This document shows, piece after piece, positions 11,664 through 23,316 of a stretch of DNA of 64,000 nucleotides. The notes below the pieces were generated by a model. That model saw only the letters and a program-made list of their open reading frames with translations. It did no database searches and was not told the DNA's origin. Within the stretch, counting starts at the first letter, position 1, and every line of letters begins with the position of its first letter. Source of the DNA: Neolentinus lepideus HHB14362 ss-1 (lineage: Eukaryota > Basidiomycota > Agaricomycetes > Gloeophyllales > Gloeophyllaceae); the NCBI GenBank assembly GCA_001632425.1, contig KV425611.1, positions 114,055-178,054 on the forward strand. The letters run 5' to 3'. The translations under genes were made by a program, and so were the position numbers.

Positions 11664-12445
11664 TGTCGCTTTTGTTGAATTCAGTCGCAGCAATGGTTTC
11701 TGATAGGTTTTGCTTCTTCCAATAACTGCGCCTATAAACCTCCCAGTCAACCGCGTATTCATAAGCAATCGCAAGTGGTGGCGTCATGGCAAGCCTGACA
11801 GTGATCGATGATCGGCAAGGCTCGTGGGCGACGCCGCCGGCAATGAGCGGAGACACACGTGACTGTGGCTGCCCGTGCTGCCACAGACGCGTCGGACGCG
11901 TGGAAGCCGGAGGTGCTCCAGACCAACGCTCATTGATACGTCCTATGCAGACGGGTATAGAAGGTGAGGCAGGTCGGAATGCAGAGGACGGATTTGCGTG
12001 GAGATCCGAGTGGAGACGTAGAGTCGTAGATGGACCAGGAACTCGCTGAACATCACATACAAGTGTCGCCAGAGTCCTTCAGAGCTCATAAAACTCAATT
12101 ATTAAATAGCAGACAAGCATTCTCAAGTACTGGCAATTCCAGAGCACCGTGAATCCACGACGACCAGTGAGATGTCAATTATATTAGACCTGTACTATTC
12201 GTCAAAACTTCGGGAATCCGTTAGCAAGCCCTAGCATAAACAACAGCTGCTTCCAGGAAGACAAATTTTCAGAGATGCGCGAATGTCCCGGACAGTTAGC
12301 GAACAAGCTATCGAGGATATTGATGAAGTGAACAGAGAGATGGTAACTTCGACTACAACTATCTGTTCCCACGGTCATAAGGCGTGTAATACAGTTTCTC
12401 CTGTACCAGGACGTCGCCTATACCATCTTATGACCCTCTGAAACA
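11664..12445. other. Divergent intergenic region
   Basis: Separates the minus-strand GST from the plus-strand TRAPPC11 gene. Apart from the possible GST N-terminal extension (to 11762) I see no supported gene; an 87-codon plus-strand frame at 11786-12049 has no recognisable content. Confidence 0.45.
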
Positions 12446-15400
12446 ATGAACTCGTATCCTCCAGAACTTTTGGTGCAGCTGGCACCAGTCATGTTTGTGG
12501 CGGGCCTTGAGACTATAGCTGGCTCCCAATCGCCTACCGCACCTCAGTCTCCCGGACCTAGGACCCAAGATCCATTCGCGATTCTCTCCTCGCGACTGAG
12601 AGAAGCATTGATCTCCCAGAGGAAGGTCGCTGTCTGGCAGCCTGAAAAAGCAAAGACATTCCAGGTCGTACTTGTTGACAAAGTGCGTTAAGTACGCCAT
12701 GGTGTAGCTGTGAGTTTGGCCGTATGATCCTGAGGAATGTGTGCGCAGGAAGTGCGGTTCCCGCCACGTAAGATTTACTCGCCAGAAGAGCAGCAATCCC
12801 ATGTCGCCCATTCTCCTCTGTCTCCTTTGACCCCTTCTTCGCCCTTGTATCCCGACGGGCTCATTGCGCCAATATGGATACGTAAACACACCACCCTCGT
12901 ACCCTCCGTATTTGTGTTGTTCATGCGACTCTTTGAGTATCCACCACACACACCCAAGTCGCCTTTGGACCCTCCTGATGCGGATCGGGATCGTGAACAG
13001 GAGCAGGAGGAGCGTCGCAAAGACACTGAGGTGTCCGCAGAGATCGCTCAGAGGAAGAAGAGCACAACAGAAAGAGGTCTCAAGCTGACTGTGGTCCTGA
13101 TGGCGAGCCGAAAGATGCTAGGTATGTGAAAACTCTATTGGTTGAATGAGATGCAGAATACATGGATCGTATAGATGACCCGTCGCTGGACGGTCGTCTC
13201 ACTTATATACGGAGACAAAGCGGTCTTGACTCTAGGGCATCACTATTCGTTCTGAGCCCGGTCTCAGCCTCGGAACTGAATGAATTTGTGCAGAGGTACG
13301 ATAGCCCCGATTCATAAGACTAATCTCATACTTCCACTCTGTAGCTTGCAACAAGCCTTATGGGACCCAGCAATCGAGTACTATACCTCCCACTCCAAGC
13401 GCGTACGACGGAAACGAAATCGGCATGCTCAGAGCAGCACCTCGTTCTCGTCGGCCCTATCGCCTCTAGGTTCTGCTGGAGCACCTCGTCCGCTCAGACC
13501 CGAAGGCTGGACCGTTCGGTACGAGTACAAGATGGCATGCTTTGCGGAATTTCGCGGTGAGGATGAGGTGGCTCTGAAGTGAATGGAAGCCGCTCTTGCA
13601 AGATCGTCACTACCGCTAATCTCAACTCGCTGTAGACACTACCAGGATGGATATGAGATGCTCGTAACTATGTTCGGTCTCGCGTCTATGCTACCTGCGA
13701 GAACGAAACGATGGGCGGAGGGGAAGGTTCTTGCAGATTGTATCAACGTGAAGGTGCGGAAAACGCTGACTTCGTCATTGATCCGTGCAGTTTCTGACCT
13801 GAACATGGCAGATATGCAAATTATACCTGTACAACGAAGAACACGCCCTCGCCTTATCCCAACACAACTCGCACGTCCGCAAATTCTCGGACCTGTCTCG
13901 GAGCTGGGGCATCGGAGAAGAGACCTTTGAGTTCTGGAGTTGGATGGCGAGGCAGTTAGTCTTAGTTCCATTCTCCTCTCCTACATCGCACTCCCAAGGT
14001 ACCACTTACATACTTCGCCTCTAGATATCGTATTCTAGCAGAATTGCTGGAGCAAGGTACTCGATCGAATCTCAAGATACCAAGCTACCGTCCCGCGCCT
14101 CCCGTGTCCACGCAACGCCCCGGCGTAGAGGTGGACGCGATACGCGCACTGGGAGTGAATCCCAGCCATGCGTTACAGCATCCTGGGTTCTATTACTATA
14201 CCGCGGCTAGATGCACGGAGAGACGGAGAGAGCGGTATCTTGCCGTTTCGGAGGACGAGGTCAGTAGTGGCACGAGTATGCGCCTTCACTTCGTGATGAC
14301 TTTCCCTCTTTGATTGGTGCAGGCGGCGCGTAACGTTCCCCCGGGATATGCTAATGAGAAGAAAGTAGACCACTTGACTATAATCTTGGAGGTAAGGTCA
14401 CGGCTCCATTCTAGACCTCCTAGCCTTCATCGAGATAACAATTTGCTCCAGCTCTACACGAAGTCTTATGAGCTGTTCAAACAATACGCCCCACCAAATC
14501 TCCAAAGTCAAGGACGGCTTACTCTGTATATTGCGTACCGTATAGCTCAGACCTACTATGAGTCCGGGAAATTCGATATGGCAGTGCGGTACGTTTGTGC
14601 TCGACACCAGTTAATCCAATCCCTATAAACTCCAGTGCAGGTTCTTTGAACGCATTGCGAAGACGTATCGTCGCGAGAGCTGGGGCTCCATGATGGGTCC
14701 GCTTTTGTCGACCTGGTATGCGTGCGCGCAAAAGCTGGGCGACGTAGAGCTGAGTGTTAAACTCTTGATCGAGATGATTGGGCATGGTGAGGATGGCATT
14801 GATTCTGTGGATGTCTTTGTTCGATCATTGAGGCGTGGTGTAGGGACGGAGCTAGGCAGAGAAGATACGTCTGAGCTTGCAGAAGATCTTCAAGCTATCA
14901 TGAAGGTAAGTAGCTACGGCCATCAAGTTCTTGATTTTCCTGTTATTAACAACCTCCTTGTAGAGTACAGCGCCGTCGTCCGTAGACGAACCACTCATCG
15001 TGGACTTGTCTGAAGTAGCAACAGCGTGTTGGTTGAATTTCGTTATCGAAATTACACCTCATGTCTTTCTAACAAGCTTGCATCGTTTTCAGTTGCGTCT
15101 GAAGTTATCTTTTGGAAGTCCGAAGCCACGGTCGGGGAGGAGATACCCTTCCAACTATCGCTCAGTGGTCCTTCCAGAGTGTCCCTAGCCTCTTTACCGT
15201 TCACATCTCTAGCTGTCTTCTTTTCGGACGAGCAAGCATCTGTCATAGTTCGGCACATAGAGGGTGATGAAGGTGGGCATGTCAGGCGGATAGATTTAGG
15301 CACGGTCCCCTTGCCCGAGTATGAAGCGGAATCTACCAGTAAGGAAGTGTCGGGAACACTGCGATGGGGTTCTGGAGACACGTTGGTGTTGACTGGCAGC

Positions 15401-17232
15401 ATCACGGCGCCGGCGCCGGCTGTACTCAAGGTAGGCATGAACGTATATGCACTTTCTATGCAGTTGCTGATATGCGGTGACGCACCTTAGATTTTAAAAG
15501 TGGTAATCACGATCAAGGAGGGTAGCTGGTGGGTTGAGATGCCATTTGACCCGTGTAACGCAAGACGCACAACTGCTTCGATTCCAAAATGGCTGTGGTC
15601 TGTCGATCCTGTCCGCCATGTTGCGGTCCAAAGGCCAGAGTATTCGTCTGTTATGTGAGTACGTACCCGTTGACAACAGACCCCTAACTCAGAGGTCTCA
15701 TGTAGAGTTCGGCACCAACCACATCAGCTGCGTGCGCGACTGCACCAGCAGGAACCGGCGTATCTTGGCGAAGAATACCCTATTATCATTGATATTACCA
15801 ATACTGATACGCGAGAGTTTGATGTTGTGGTTGATGCCCTCCTGCATCCAACGGAGCTCGATGACGCAGGTAGGCAATGTGGATCCTCAGCAGTTTCCGC
15901 TACTCAAGGCCATCTAGAGGATCACATTAGGTTTGGCGACGAAGAATCGAGTAGCCTCATCAAAGGCATCCCCTTTGGAGCACTTGCATCTGGTGTCAAC
16001 GTCTTGAAGACATTATATCTGACAAGTTCACGTGCAGCTGGCCCCAGGACGCTTGATATATCTGTCCAATCTCGTGCAACTAGCTCAGCCGACGCCAGCA
16101 GTCCGATCTCCTCCTCGAGCACCTCTAGTGCACTGCCTGATGCCAACGAAGTCTTGCATACATTGCTTGTGCCTACGGTAGAACCTCTCAAGGTTGACCA
16201 TGTTATCACGTACAGAAGGACTATGGAGGATGACCTTAGTCCGGATACCGCAAGGTTTGATGCAGACCTCATATCAGGGACGAATACGATGCATGCCGTT
16301 GTTACAACGAAATTGGAGTGTGCTGGACCATGGCGTCTCAATGTTGAACGCATTACTTTGGCACGAAAGGTGAAGCTGCAATGAATCTTCAAAGACCTGA
16401 TGCTGAAGCTGGATGCCAGGACGGTTCGTCATGCAAAGTGCTTGATACTTCCCTCGACCAGGAAGATATGACAGACACTGGCAAGTTCTGTGCCTTTTCT
16501 CGTATATTCATCGCTCATCACCAGCTGCAGAGTGGTTTCCCGGGGACGAATATTCTGTCGTGTGTCGAATACATATAGTCCTAGACGAGGATGAGGACTA
16601 CGAAAAAAATCCACTGCCTGGTCCTGGAGAGTATGAAGTCCTTTGGAGGAGGTTTGTGCCGTTGTTAGGCTAGGAGAATTGTTGTCTTAACTCAGGATTC
16701 TAGGATCCTCCCAACTGGGGAATTCGGCCCCAGTACTGCCTCCCGGTTCCCAATGCCATCGTTGCGGCCGCCTGCAGAAGGGTTGATCGCATTAGTCGAT
16801 GTGCCTTCTACTGCTAAGCTTCATACACCTGTGCTGCTGCGCCTCACGGTCCGAAATGGCCAGCTATCCCGTTCTGCCAATGTCACAGTCCAGCTGGAAC
16901 CGGATCCATCAGACGGTTTCATAGCTACCGGGCTCAGGAGCGGCCGATTACCAATACTTTTACCTGGTGCCGAGGAGACTATCCTGTGGCAGCTTATCCC
17001 GCTTGAATGTGGCTTCGTGAAATTGCCTATTATCAAGGTCATGGACATGAGGAAAGTAACATCTAGAGATCAAGGGGAGTCAAAACCGGATGGAGAACCT
17101 GTGAAAGTTGTCGACATACGATGGGAGAGCAAGAGCGAGGATGGTAGCGAGGACCAGGCTAGAAGGAGTATTGATTCAAGCGATTCAGAGAGTGATAGGC
17201 CGGTTGTCCCGAGCATTCTCGTCCTACCGTAG
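12446..17232 (+). CDS. TRAPPC11: TRAPP complex subunit 11 homologue (Foie gras and Gryzun regions)
   Basis: Subunit of the TRAPP tether and Rab GEF complex acting in ER-to-Golgi and Golgi traffic. The protein starts with MNSYPPELLVQLAPVMFVAG, the characteristic N-terminus of this family. The Foie-gras region includes FAEFRGEDEVALK, YQDGYEMLVTMFG and ARTKRWAEGKVLADCINVK. The C-terminal Gryzun-like beta-rich region includes AAEWFPGDEYSVVCRIHIV and VLLRLTVRNGQLSRSANVT. The stop follows SILVLP at 17232. Well over ten short introns are needed. One, 16481-16524, has a GC-AG boundary: it begins GCAAGT, and no GT donor keeps the frame. Total length, above 1100 residues, matches the family. The gene is convergent with the aspartic peptidase. 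Fungal gene naming varies; TRAPPC11 is the animal symbol. Confidence 0.85.
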
Positions 17233-17400
17233 GCTACATGCTCTTATCGCCAAAGGGTCGAACAAGGATGGAGATGACAATATACTGCAGATCAAGTCCG
17301 AGGGTCATGTAGTGCTATTACAGTGATGTTCCTGCATATAAATATTTAGCTGTAATGTTGGGTCCATCTGTGACAAAGTATGTCTAAGGTCCAAGTTCGT

Positions 17401-19392
17401 TTAGTCCCTAAAGCTCTCCGGGTGGTACTCATTATCGTCGGCCTTCGGCAGCCTGACAGGCACGTAGCTCGGGTTGATGGCCCGCGTTGGTGTGCCTTGC
17501 TTTGCCCCTCTTCGAATGCACATCGTAAAGCCAATTGCGCACAAGATGACACCAATGAGGAGGTTTACTGCAAGAAGCCCCACCAGCGCCGACCCATAGT
17601 GATCGAACTTGTCAGCAAGCACAGTCCATCCAGCTGATGATGACCCGGAGGACGACTCCGCATTGAGGACCTGTGCGTCGCTGCCGTCAACACTGACCTC
17701 CGAATCGCCGGAACTGCTGTCGTTTCCCGATTGTAGTGATTTCACTAGCGCAAGGTATTGGGCCGGGGATATAGCTGGTGGCAGGCTTTCCAGCGCCTTG
17801 GCTCTGGAGTACTCAAAGTCTTTCTTGGCTTCGGTCAAGTCGGTCGTGGTGGCAAGAAGCTGAATATATGGGTCCGTGACGTTCAGAGTATCTTCCCTAA
17901 CGTAGTCACCGAAGTCGAAGCTGGGAAGAAGAGGACGGTAAGCCATAGTTACGCGACACTTTCGAAGATGAAGATACACACATGGCATACACATTTCTTA
18001 GGAACGCGTCCCCGAGCAGGAGATCTATCCCAGGAATGGTGTCTCCGGCAACAAATTGACTCTGGCAGACAGTGATGTTCGTCCCATTCGGAGGCTGAAG
18101 GACTTGTGGACTCGAAACATCTAAGGGGTGGAGACGGATCTCTTGACCACTATGATACACGATAGCATAAGTACGGGCAGTTGTATTAGCATGACCTGAA
18201 GAGTCAGCATACCTGAATGTAAAAGAGATGTCGGCGGTGCTCATACATGGTAAGATCCATTGCGAGTCAGATTCACTGTACAGAGCTCCAGGGATCCCAG
18301 AATACATGAAATCCAAGGTCTCCTTCGCGACGGGACCGAACGTATACCCCGTATCAAGGTTCGCCATCGCTTTGCCCTTGGGTGTGGACGGGTTGCTGGA
18401 GTTGAATTTCTTGAAATCGAAAGACTTGCCATTGACCGTCAACCCGTCTAACAGTATATTCCACCGAGGCGACAGGTCCGTCTGCGAGGCTGAGGGCAGC
18501 ACGACCGGCAGCTTTGGTGTCTCCGCGACCTTCTCATATCCCGGGGCGTACTCGCTTATGGTGAACGTCCCATTATACGGGCTCTCGAGGTCAGTGGTGC
18601 GCCCGGCCAAGAAGCTGATGAAGTTAGGCTGGGAGGTGTTTTGGCGGAAGATCTGAGTCAGGACGGTCGCGCCAAGCTGGCTGCCCCATACTTCCTCGAG
18701 ACCTGAGGCGATCCCCGAGAGCTGGTCAAAAGCGAGGCCTAAGATGCCGTAGACGCCAATACTATAAAGCGCCATATCATTGGACTGGCAAACATGTCAG
18801 AAAGGGTCCCTTGAAAAGCTTAACCGTCACTTACTGCATTGACGTTCAGAAAAGCTTGTGATGGGATCGTGTATGGGCCAACCTCGACTTCGGCGAAGTC
18901 AATTCTCCCCGCAACTGACCCAATGCCGTACGTCATATTGGCATGGTCGAACGAGGTCGTGTTAGTTAGCTTCGGCTGTGGATCAGGCGAGTATATCCAC
19001 AAGTCAGATGACCCAGTATCCAGCTGCACCAGAATATCTACAGGGAAGGAATGAGTATGTATGTCCAGCGAGAATGGAAAGTAGTCGTACCAACGCCGCC
19101 AACGTTCACTGTTGTGGTGTACTATGAAATCGCGGAGGCAATGTCAGGACGTTATCAAGGGAGAAATGAATGGCTGTCTGCTCACGACGATATCCTTCTG
19201 ACCAGCAGAGGTCGGGTCGCCGAGGGTAGTCGCGAATCCGGTATCTCTGCTGGATCCACCAGAGTGATACATACTGCTAAAAGTATGTCCCGTCGATGGT
19301 GCCGACCTCGAATATAGAGGTAATCTCAGAGCACCAGCGCCATGGTACTGAGACAAGAGAAACGCGACCAAGGAGTACTTCGACCACTTCAT
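17401..19392 (-). CDS. Membrane-anchored A1-family aspartic peptidase
   Basis: Secretory-pathway aspartic endopeptidase. Starting at 19392, MKWSKYSLVAFLLSQYHGAG forms a signal peptide. The first catalytic motif is LVQLDTGSSDLWIYS near 18990-19030; the second is MANLDTGYTFGPV near 18340-18370, with Tyr in place of the common Ser/Thr-Gly context. The flap-containing segment GSVAGRIDFAEVEVGPY is present. The end of the catalytic domain, LLLGDAFLRNVYA, joins IFDFGDYVRED across an intron. A Ser/Gly-rich linker of about 90 residues follows, then a single transmembrane helix (YGSALVGLLAVNLLIGVILC) and a basic cytoplasmic tail. This layout resembles membrane-tethered fungal aspartic peptidases rather than soluble secreted ones. 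It is convergent with TRAPPC11. Confidence 0.87.
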
Positions 19393-19976
19393 GACAGACG
19401 GCCCAGAAGAAGAATAGAGAAGACGCTTGACCAGCAACCTCACATTTTTATGTCCGCCTGCACATCAGCACGTACACGATGCTGGTGCGTTATAGGCTAT
19501 GCTGAGACATCAAAGATCCTCGGAGGTGACATATATGGGGAACCATTGGATGAAGCAATCTGTCAAACGTACTGTCGGAAACGTCCACGGCTCTCGATAT
19601 TCTCTGCAAAGCGATGCATTGTAGGTCCCTGATTGATAGGAAGGTATTGGGCGCATCAGGCGACTCCCAGGCGGCGATGCCACAGCGCTCGAACATGGGG
19701 CTGGTTTAGGAGGAGAGGCGGTGGAACTACTCCTTTAGGCAAGCCAATGTACATATTCAGCGCGGCTCGCTTCAAGCCATCAAAGTTGTGGCACAACCGG
19801 GCAAACCGGCCACGTTCTGGCACTGAGGCTGAGCGCTAGCGCTGATTTCTCGCAGTCATGACAAAGGTGACATTGCAGCACTTTGCACCTTGCCCCGGGA
19901 AAGCAAGAGTTATCCATTAAATTCGTAAAGCCATCAAAAATCTCACCAAAAAATAATTATACAGAATGTCCAGGAA
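19393..19976. other. Intergenic region
   Basis: Separates two minus-strand genes; it should contain the aspartic peptidase promoter. No supported coding or repeat feature. Confidence 0.45.
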
Positions 19977-21689
19977 TCAATACACCGTCGAATCCCTTAA
20001 CCGCCACTGCCGTAGCGGGCCCCACCACCATACAGACGACCGTTGCGAAGACCGCGGGTCCTGTGGATGGGCGGAACCCGCTGTTGCTTGCACACCTGTC
20101 GACTCTGCCTTGGCTGCCTGCACCTCTTTATCTTGTGATACATCGTCCAGCTCAATATCCTCGGTCTCACTGCAATCGTACTTATCATTCTCCCTGAACT
20201 CCCTCTCACGGATGCCAAAGGAACCTAGGCCCCATCCGACAACACCTGGTGCGCCATTCGATCCCTCGACCGGTAGCCCTTCCCCCCCGTAAACTTGGTG
20301 CTTCCTCTCGGACCTGACAGCCGCCTGCTGTCTTGCAGCAGTGAGATGTGAGCGTCGTAGAGAAAAATAAACGCTCTGGACAACGCGCCCAGCACGTGTG
20401 TCTGACAGCTGGCGCAGTGCGCCCCATGTCGCCGAATTGTTCCAACTGGACTGCACGAACTGCGCCTGCTCGCGAATGTCCTCTTCGTCCATCTTCTTAT
20501 GGAACGCGCCTGTCACCTCGCGCCATATCCGCCCTGCCTTCTCCTTCTGCTCCCTCCTCTTCTCCAGCTTCATCCGTCGCTTCCGCGCACGCTTTTCCTC
20601 CCTCTTCAACAGCTCCTCCACCTCGCCGACGCCCATCCCTGCACCGACCCACCACCACCACCCAAGGAAGCTCTGCCAGAGCACAACCGCCCACATGAGG
20701 CCCGGGAACCACTCGTACTGGTCCTTGCTCGGAATGTACGTGAACGTCAGCGTCGTCGAGGCAATTGCGAGTGCGATCGCGCCGGCGCCAAATGCGGCGG
20801 TGCCCCCGTCTGTCCTCCAAGCTTTCTTGCGGTTGACGAGGAAGCCCCAGCTCAAGAGCGAGGCGGTGAAGAGGAGGGTGAGAGTCGCGTTGCAGACATT
20901 AGATATGTTATCGGCCATGTCGATTACCTTCTGACTAGCGTGTATAGGAGCGAGCTGTGTCCCGGCATGTACGATGGCCAGGGGACCTGAGATGTCAGAC
21001 ATCAGTTATGTCCACGCAGTCCGACGTGAACGGACGGACCAAGTAACAAAAAAATCAGGGTCTTTTCGACTTTTGAAGGGTAGAGAAGGGTCAAGAATTG
21101 GATGTGTGTAATCTGGGAGAAATATACTTTGGATATACACCATATCAGCGTGCTCTATCACGCACTTGGATCAATGCAGACGTCGTTGCGTTCATCATCA
21201 GCCATGCGGCCACCTCAGCCGTTTCCCACTCGCTCTGGCTCGGATACTGAAGGGGCGGCACGTCCACGGCTAGATACGACAGCATATATGGCCATCCTTT
21301 GCTCTCTTCCATAGTTGCACAGAGAATTTGATGCAGCGTCGCGATGAGAGAAATGAGTAGGGTGGTGACGCCGGAGATCTGGAGGACAAAGTTGACGGGG
21401 GCCAACGGCCAGTGGTATTGTGCGGTGAATATGAGTTGTATGAGCAGAACTCCGACTAGCGTGAGGACCACGCCGGTGAGGAGAATCTGGACGGGCAGAG
21501 ACCGGGCAAAAGCTGGACGAAACTTCAAGATGGGGTCCGATGGGAAGCTCCTAAACAGTTCAAGATTGATGCATGACTTCACACCAGAAGTATACGGTGT
21601 TCTCACCCATCGTCGGAGACAAGATTATCATCAGCCAGGACATATCCCACACAGAAGCAAAGTGTCAGCAAATACTGCCGTAGCTGCAT
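19977..21689 (-). CDS. Multispanning membrane protein, unknown function
   Basis: The start at 21689 gives a signal-like N-terminus, MQLRQYLLTLCFCVGYVLA, then DDNLVSDDG. Downstream exons carry about six hydrophobic spans: PVQILLTGVVLTLVGVLLIQ, FVLQISGVTTLLISLIATL, a short one at KTLIFLLLGPLAIVHAG, NATLTLLFTASLLSWGFLV, GAGAIALAIASTTLTFTYI and MWAVVLWQSFLGWWWWVGAG. After the last span comes a strongly basic helix (LLKREEKRARKRRMKLEKRR) and an acidic, Ser-rich cytosolic tail, with the stop at 19977. Splicing at GPLAIVHAG and ITHIQFLTLLYPSKV keeps the frame. The topology suggests a receptor-like or transporter-like protein, but I recognise no family and assign no role. Confidence 0.7.
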
Positions 21690-22424
21690 CTGAAGGGACA
21701 GTCAGAACGGAGCCTCGGAGTATTACGAGTTCAGCAGCGAGAAACAGGTCGTCGTCGCCGCTGTCTCTGGTCGACTGTGCCAGTGAGTTGGGCGTAGCAC
21801 TGGAAGGTGATGAAAGTGGAGATTGAGTACAAGTCTAAGTAATTAGTGTGGGAAAACGTAGGGTCACATCAACTCGATAGACTACACCGCGCCGAGAGAC
21901 TTCAAGTTCCATTGTTGAAGGCTGGAGTTTGTAGTAAGTACCGGATTTACAGTGTTCTCCCAGGGGAACTGACAGATATACAGAACTGTGAAGTATGGAT
22001 GATCCAAGCGCAACGTTGAACAATCATGGAATCCCGCGACCGTCAAGACTCAGAACGCTGTCACGGTGTTCTGCGCTTTCCAGCAATGTAATGACCGTCC
22101 AAGAACTTGGGCGGCTTTTTATGGCTTCATAAACACTGGTGGGTCCACTGGGCTTTCCAGGCGTCCATTGAACTGCTTTCAGCGCCCTCCTCGAATATCT
22201 CAATGTTCGCCTGACGACGCCTAGGTCCCCAGCATACGCAGTGGCAGCATCCCAGCTGGTGTCCCTCACATAGCTAGAAATAATCAAGGAAACGACTGCC
22301 CACCGTTTTGCTATGCTGTCGTCTGCACTCAAGGCTACATGCCTTGCAATTCAGGACATGTCAAGCATCACTCGTAGGGCGCCTCTGGCCATCCAAGAAA
22401 CACCTGCATCAGGAAAACGGCAAT

Positions 22425-22579
22425 CAGTCTTACGGCTGGGACTTGGCTTAACTGAACTTAATGGTTCTTATTGTCATCTTTTACGTGTCTTTTAGGTACT
22501 TAGCACCCACTTTAAGACGAGAATAAGACCTGTTAAGCCAAGTCCGGCTCTTAAAGCTCTTAAAATCGCCGTAAGACTG
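22425..22579. repeat. Imperfect inverted repeat (possible MITE relic)
   Basis: Outer arms CAGTCTTACGGC (22425-22436) and GCCGTAAGACTG (22568-22579) are exact reverse complements. Inner arms GACTTGGCTTAAC (22440-22452) and GTTAAGCCAAGTC (22532-22544) are too. The right arm has about 20 extra bases between inner and outer blocks. No target duplication is evident. Confidence 0.5.
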
Positions 22580-22909
22580 CCTAAGACGATCGGCCGTTTT
22601 CCTGATGGCCCTGGATTCCGGTGGCAATACCGTGATTCTATATCTGTCGTCGTCCGTGTGATCCGCTCTCTTACTTCTGGTGATGGGCCAAGACAACACC
22701 GCTATTTTCCTCATCACCACAGATCCCTCATGGGATGATATGTCCATGTGCCACTGTTGGCGCGATTCCACCATGTGAGCCCAACTGTCGTCTTTAATCT
22801 CCAAAAGAATAGATTCGTTGCCGGTGTCGAAAAGACTACCAAATTAACCGCGGCGCGACTGTCGCCCTTAGGAGGTTTTTGTGGGATAACGTGGAATGCG
22901 AAGGAGTCC

Positions 22910-22930
22910 CCGCCGCCGCCGCCGCCGCCG
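22910..22930. repeat. (CCG)7 microsatellite
   Basis: Seven uninterrupted CCG units read directly in the sequence; no convincing gene encloses them. Confidence 0.9.
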
Positions 22931-23316
22931 TCCGTCATGCAGGCCGTAGCAGCGATCTTCGAAGTCTGTACTCGTAGCGCGTGCATGGTTGAAGATGATG
23001 AGTAAGTAGCAGGTCAGACATTATTCTCTTGGAATCGCGTGAAGTACTTGATGATGCGATTTAGACAGTGTGTTAATGTGGGTGACATAGAATCCAAGGT
23101 GATATGAGCGAACATACGATGAATACCTTCAATCGCCCGTCTTAAGATGGCAGTGCATAGATTTGATACGGTGCCTCAGCTAACAGGAGTCTGATCAGAC
23201 GAGGGAGTTCTACTTTTAACTACAATCCTACATTACATCGAATGTCTAATGTGTGCTAAATAAATATTGAGAATTTATTACAGTAATTTAGATCGTTACT
23301 TCGAGTCCGCATCTCT

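Larger units (their letters stand above)
21690..23316. other. Long intergenic stretch with repeats
   Basis: About 1.6 kb between the membrane-protein gene and the ABC transporter, both on the minus strand. It holds an imperfect inverted repeat (22425-22579) and a (CCG)7 tract. A 107-codon minus frame at 22481-22804 has protein-like composition but no domain, and an in-frame TAA lies just upstream; I do not call it a gene. Confidence 0.4.

Noticed and set aside
12428..12949. 173-codon minus-strand frame
   Set aside because: Covers the first exons of TRAPPC11 on the opposite strand and crosses their introns; no domain.
20398..20934. 178-codon plus-strand frame
   Set aside because: Antisense to the long exon of the multispanning membrane protein; composition is Ser/Pro/His noise.
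22481..22804. 107-codon minus-strand frame
   Set aside because: An in-frame stop lies directly upstream and no family is recognisable; it overlaps the inverted repeat.
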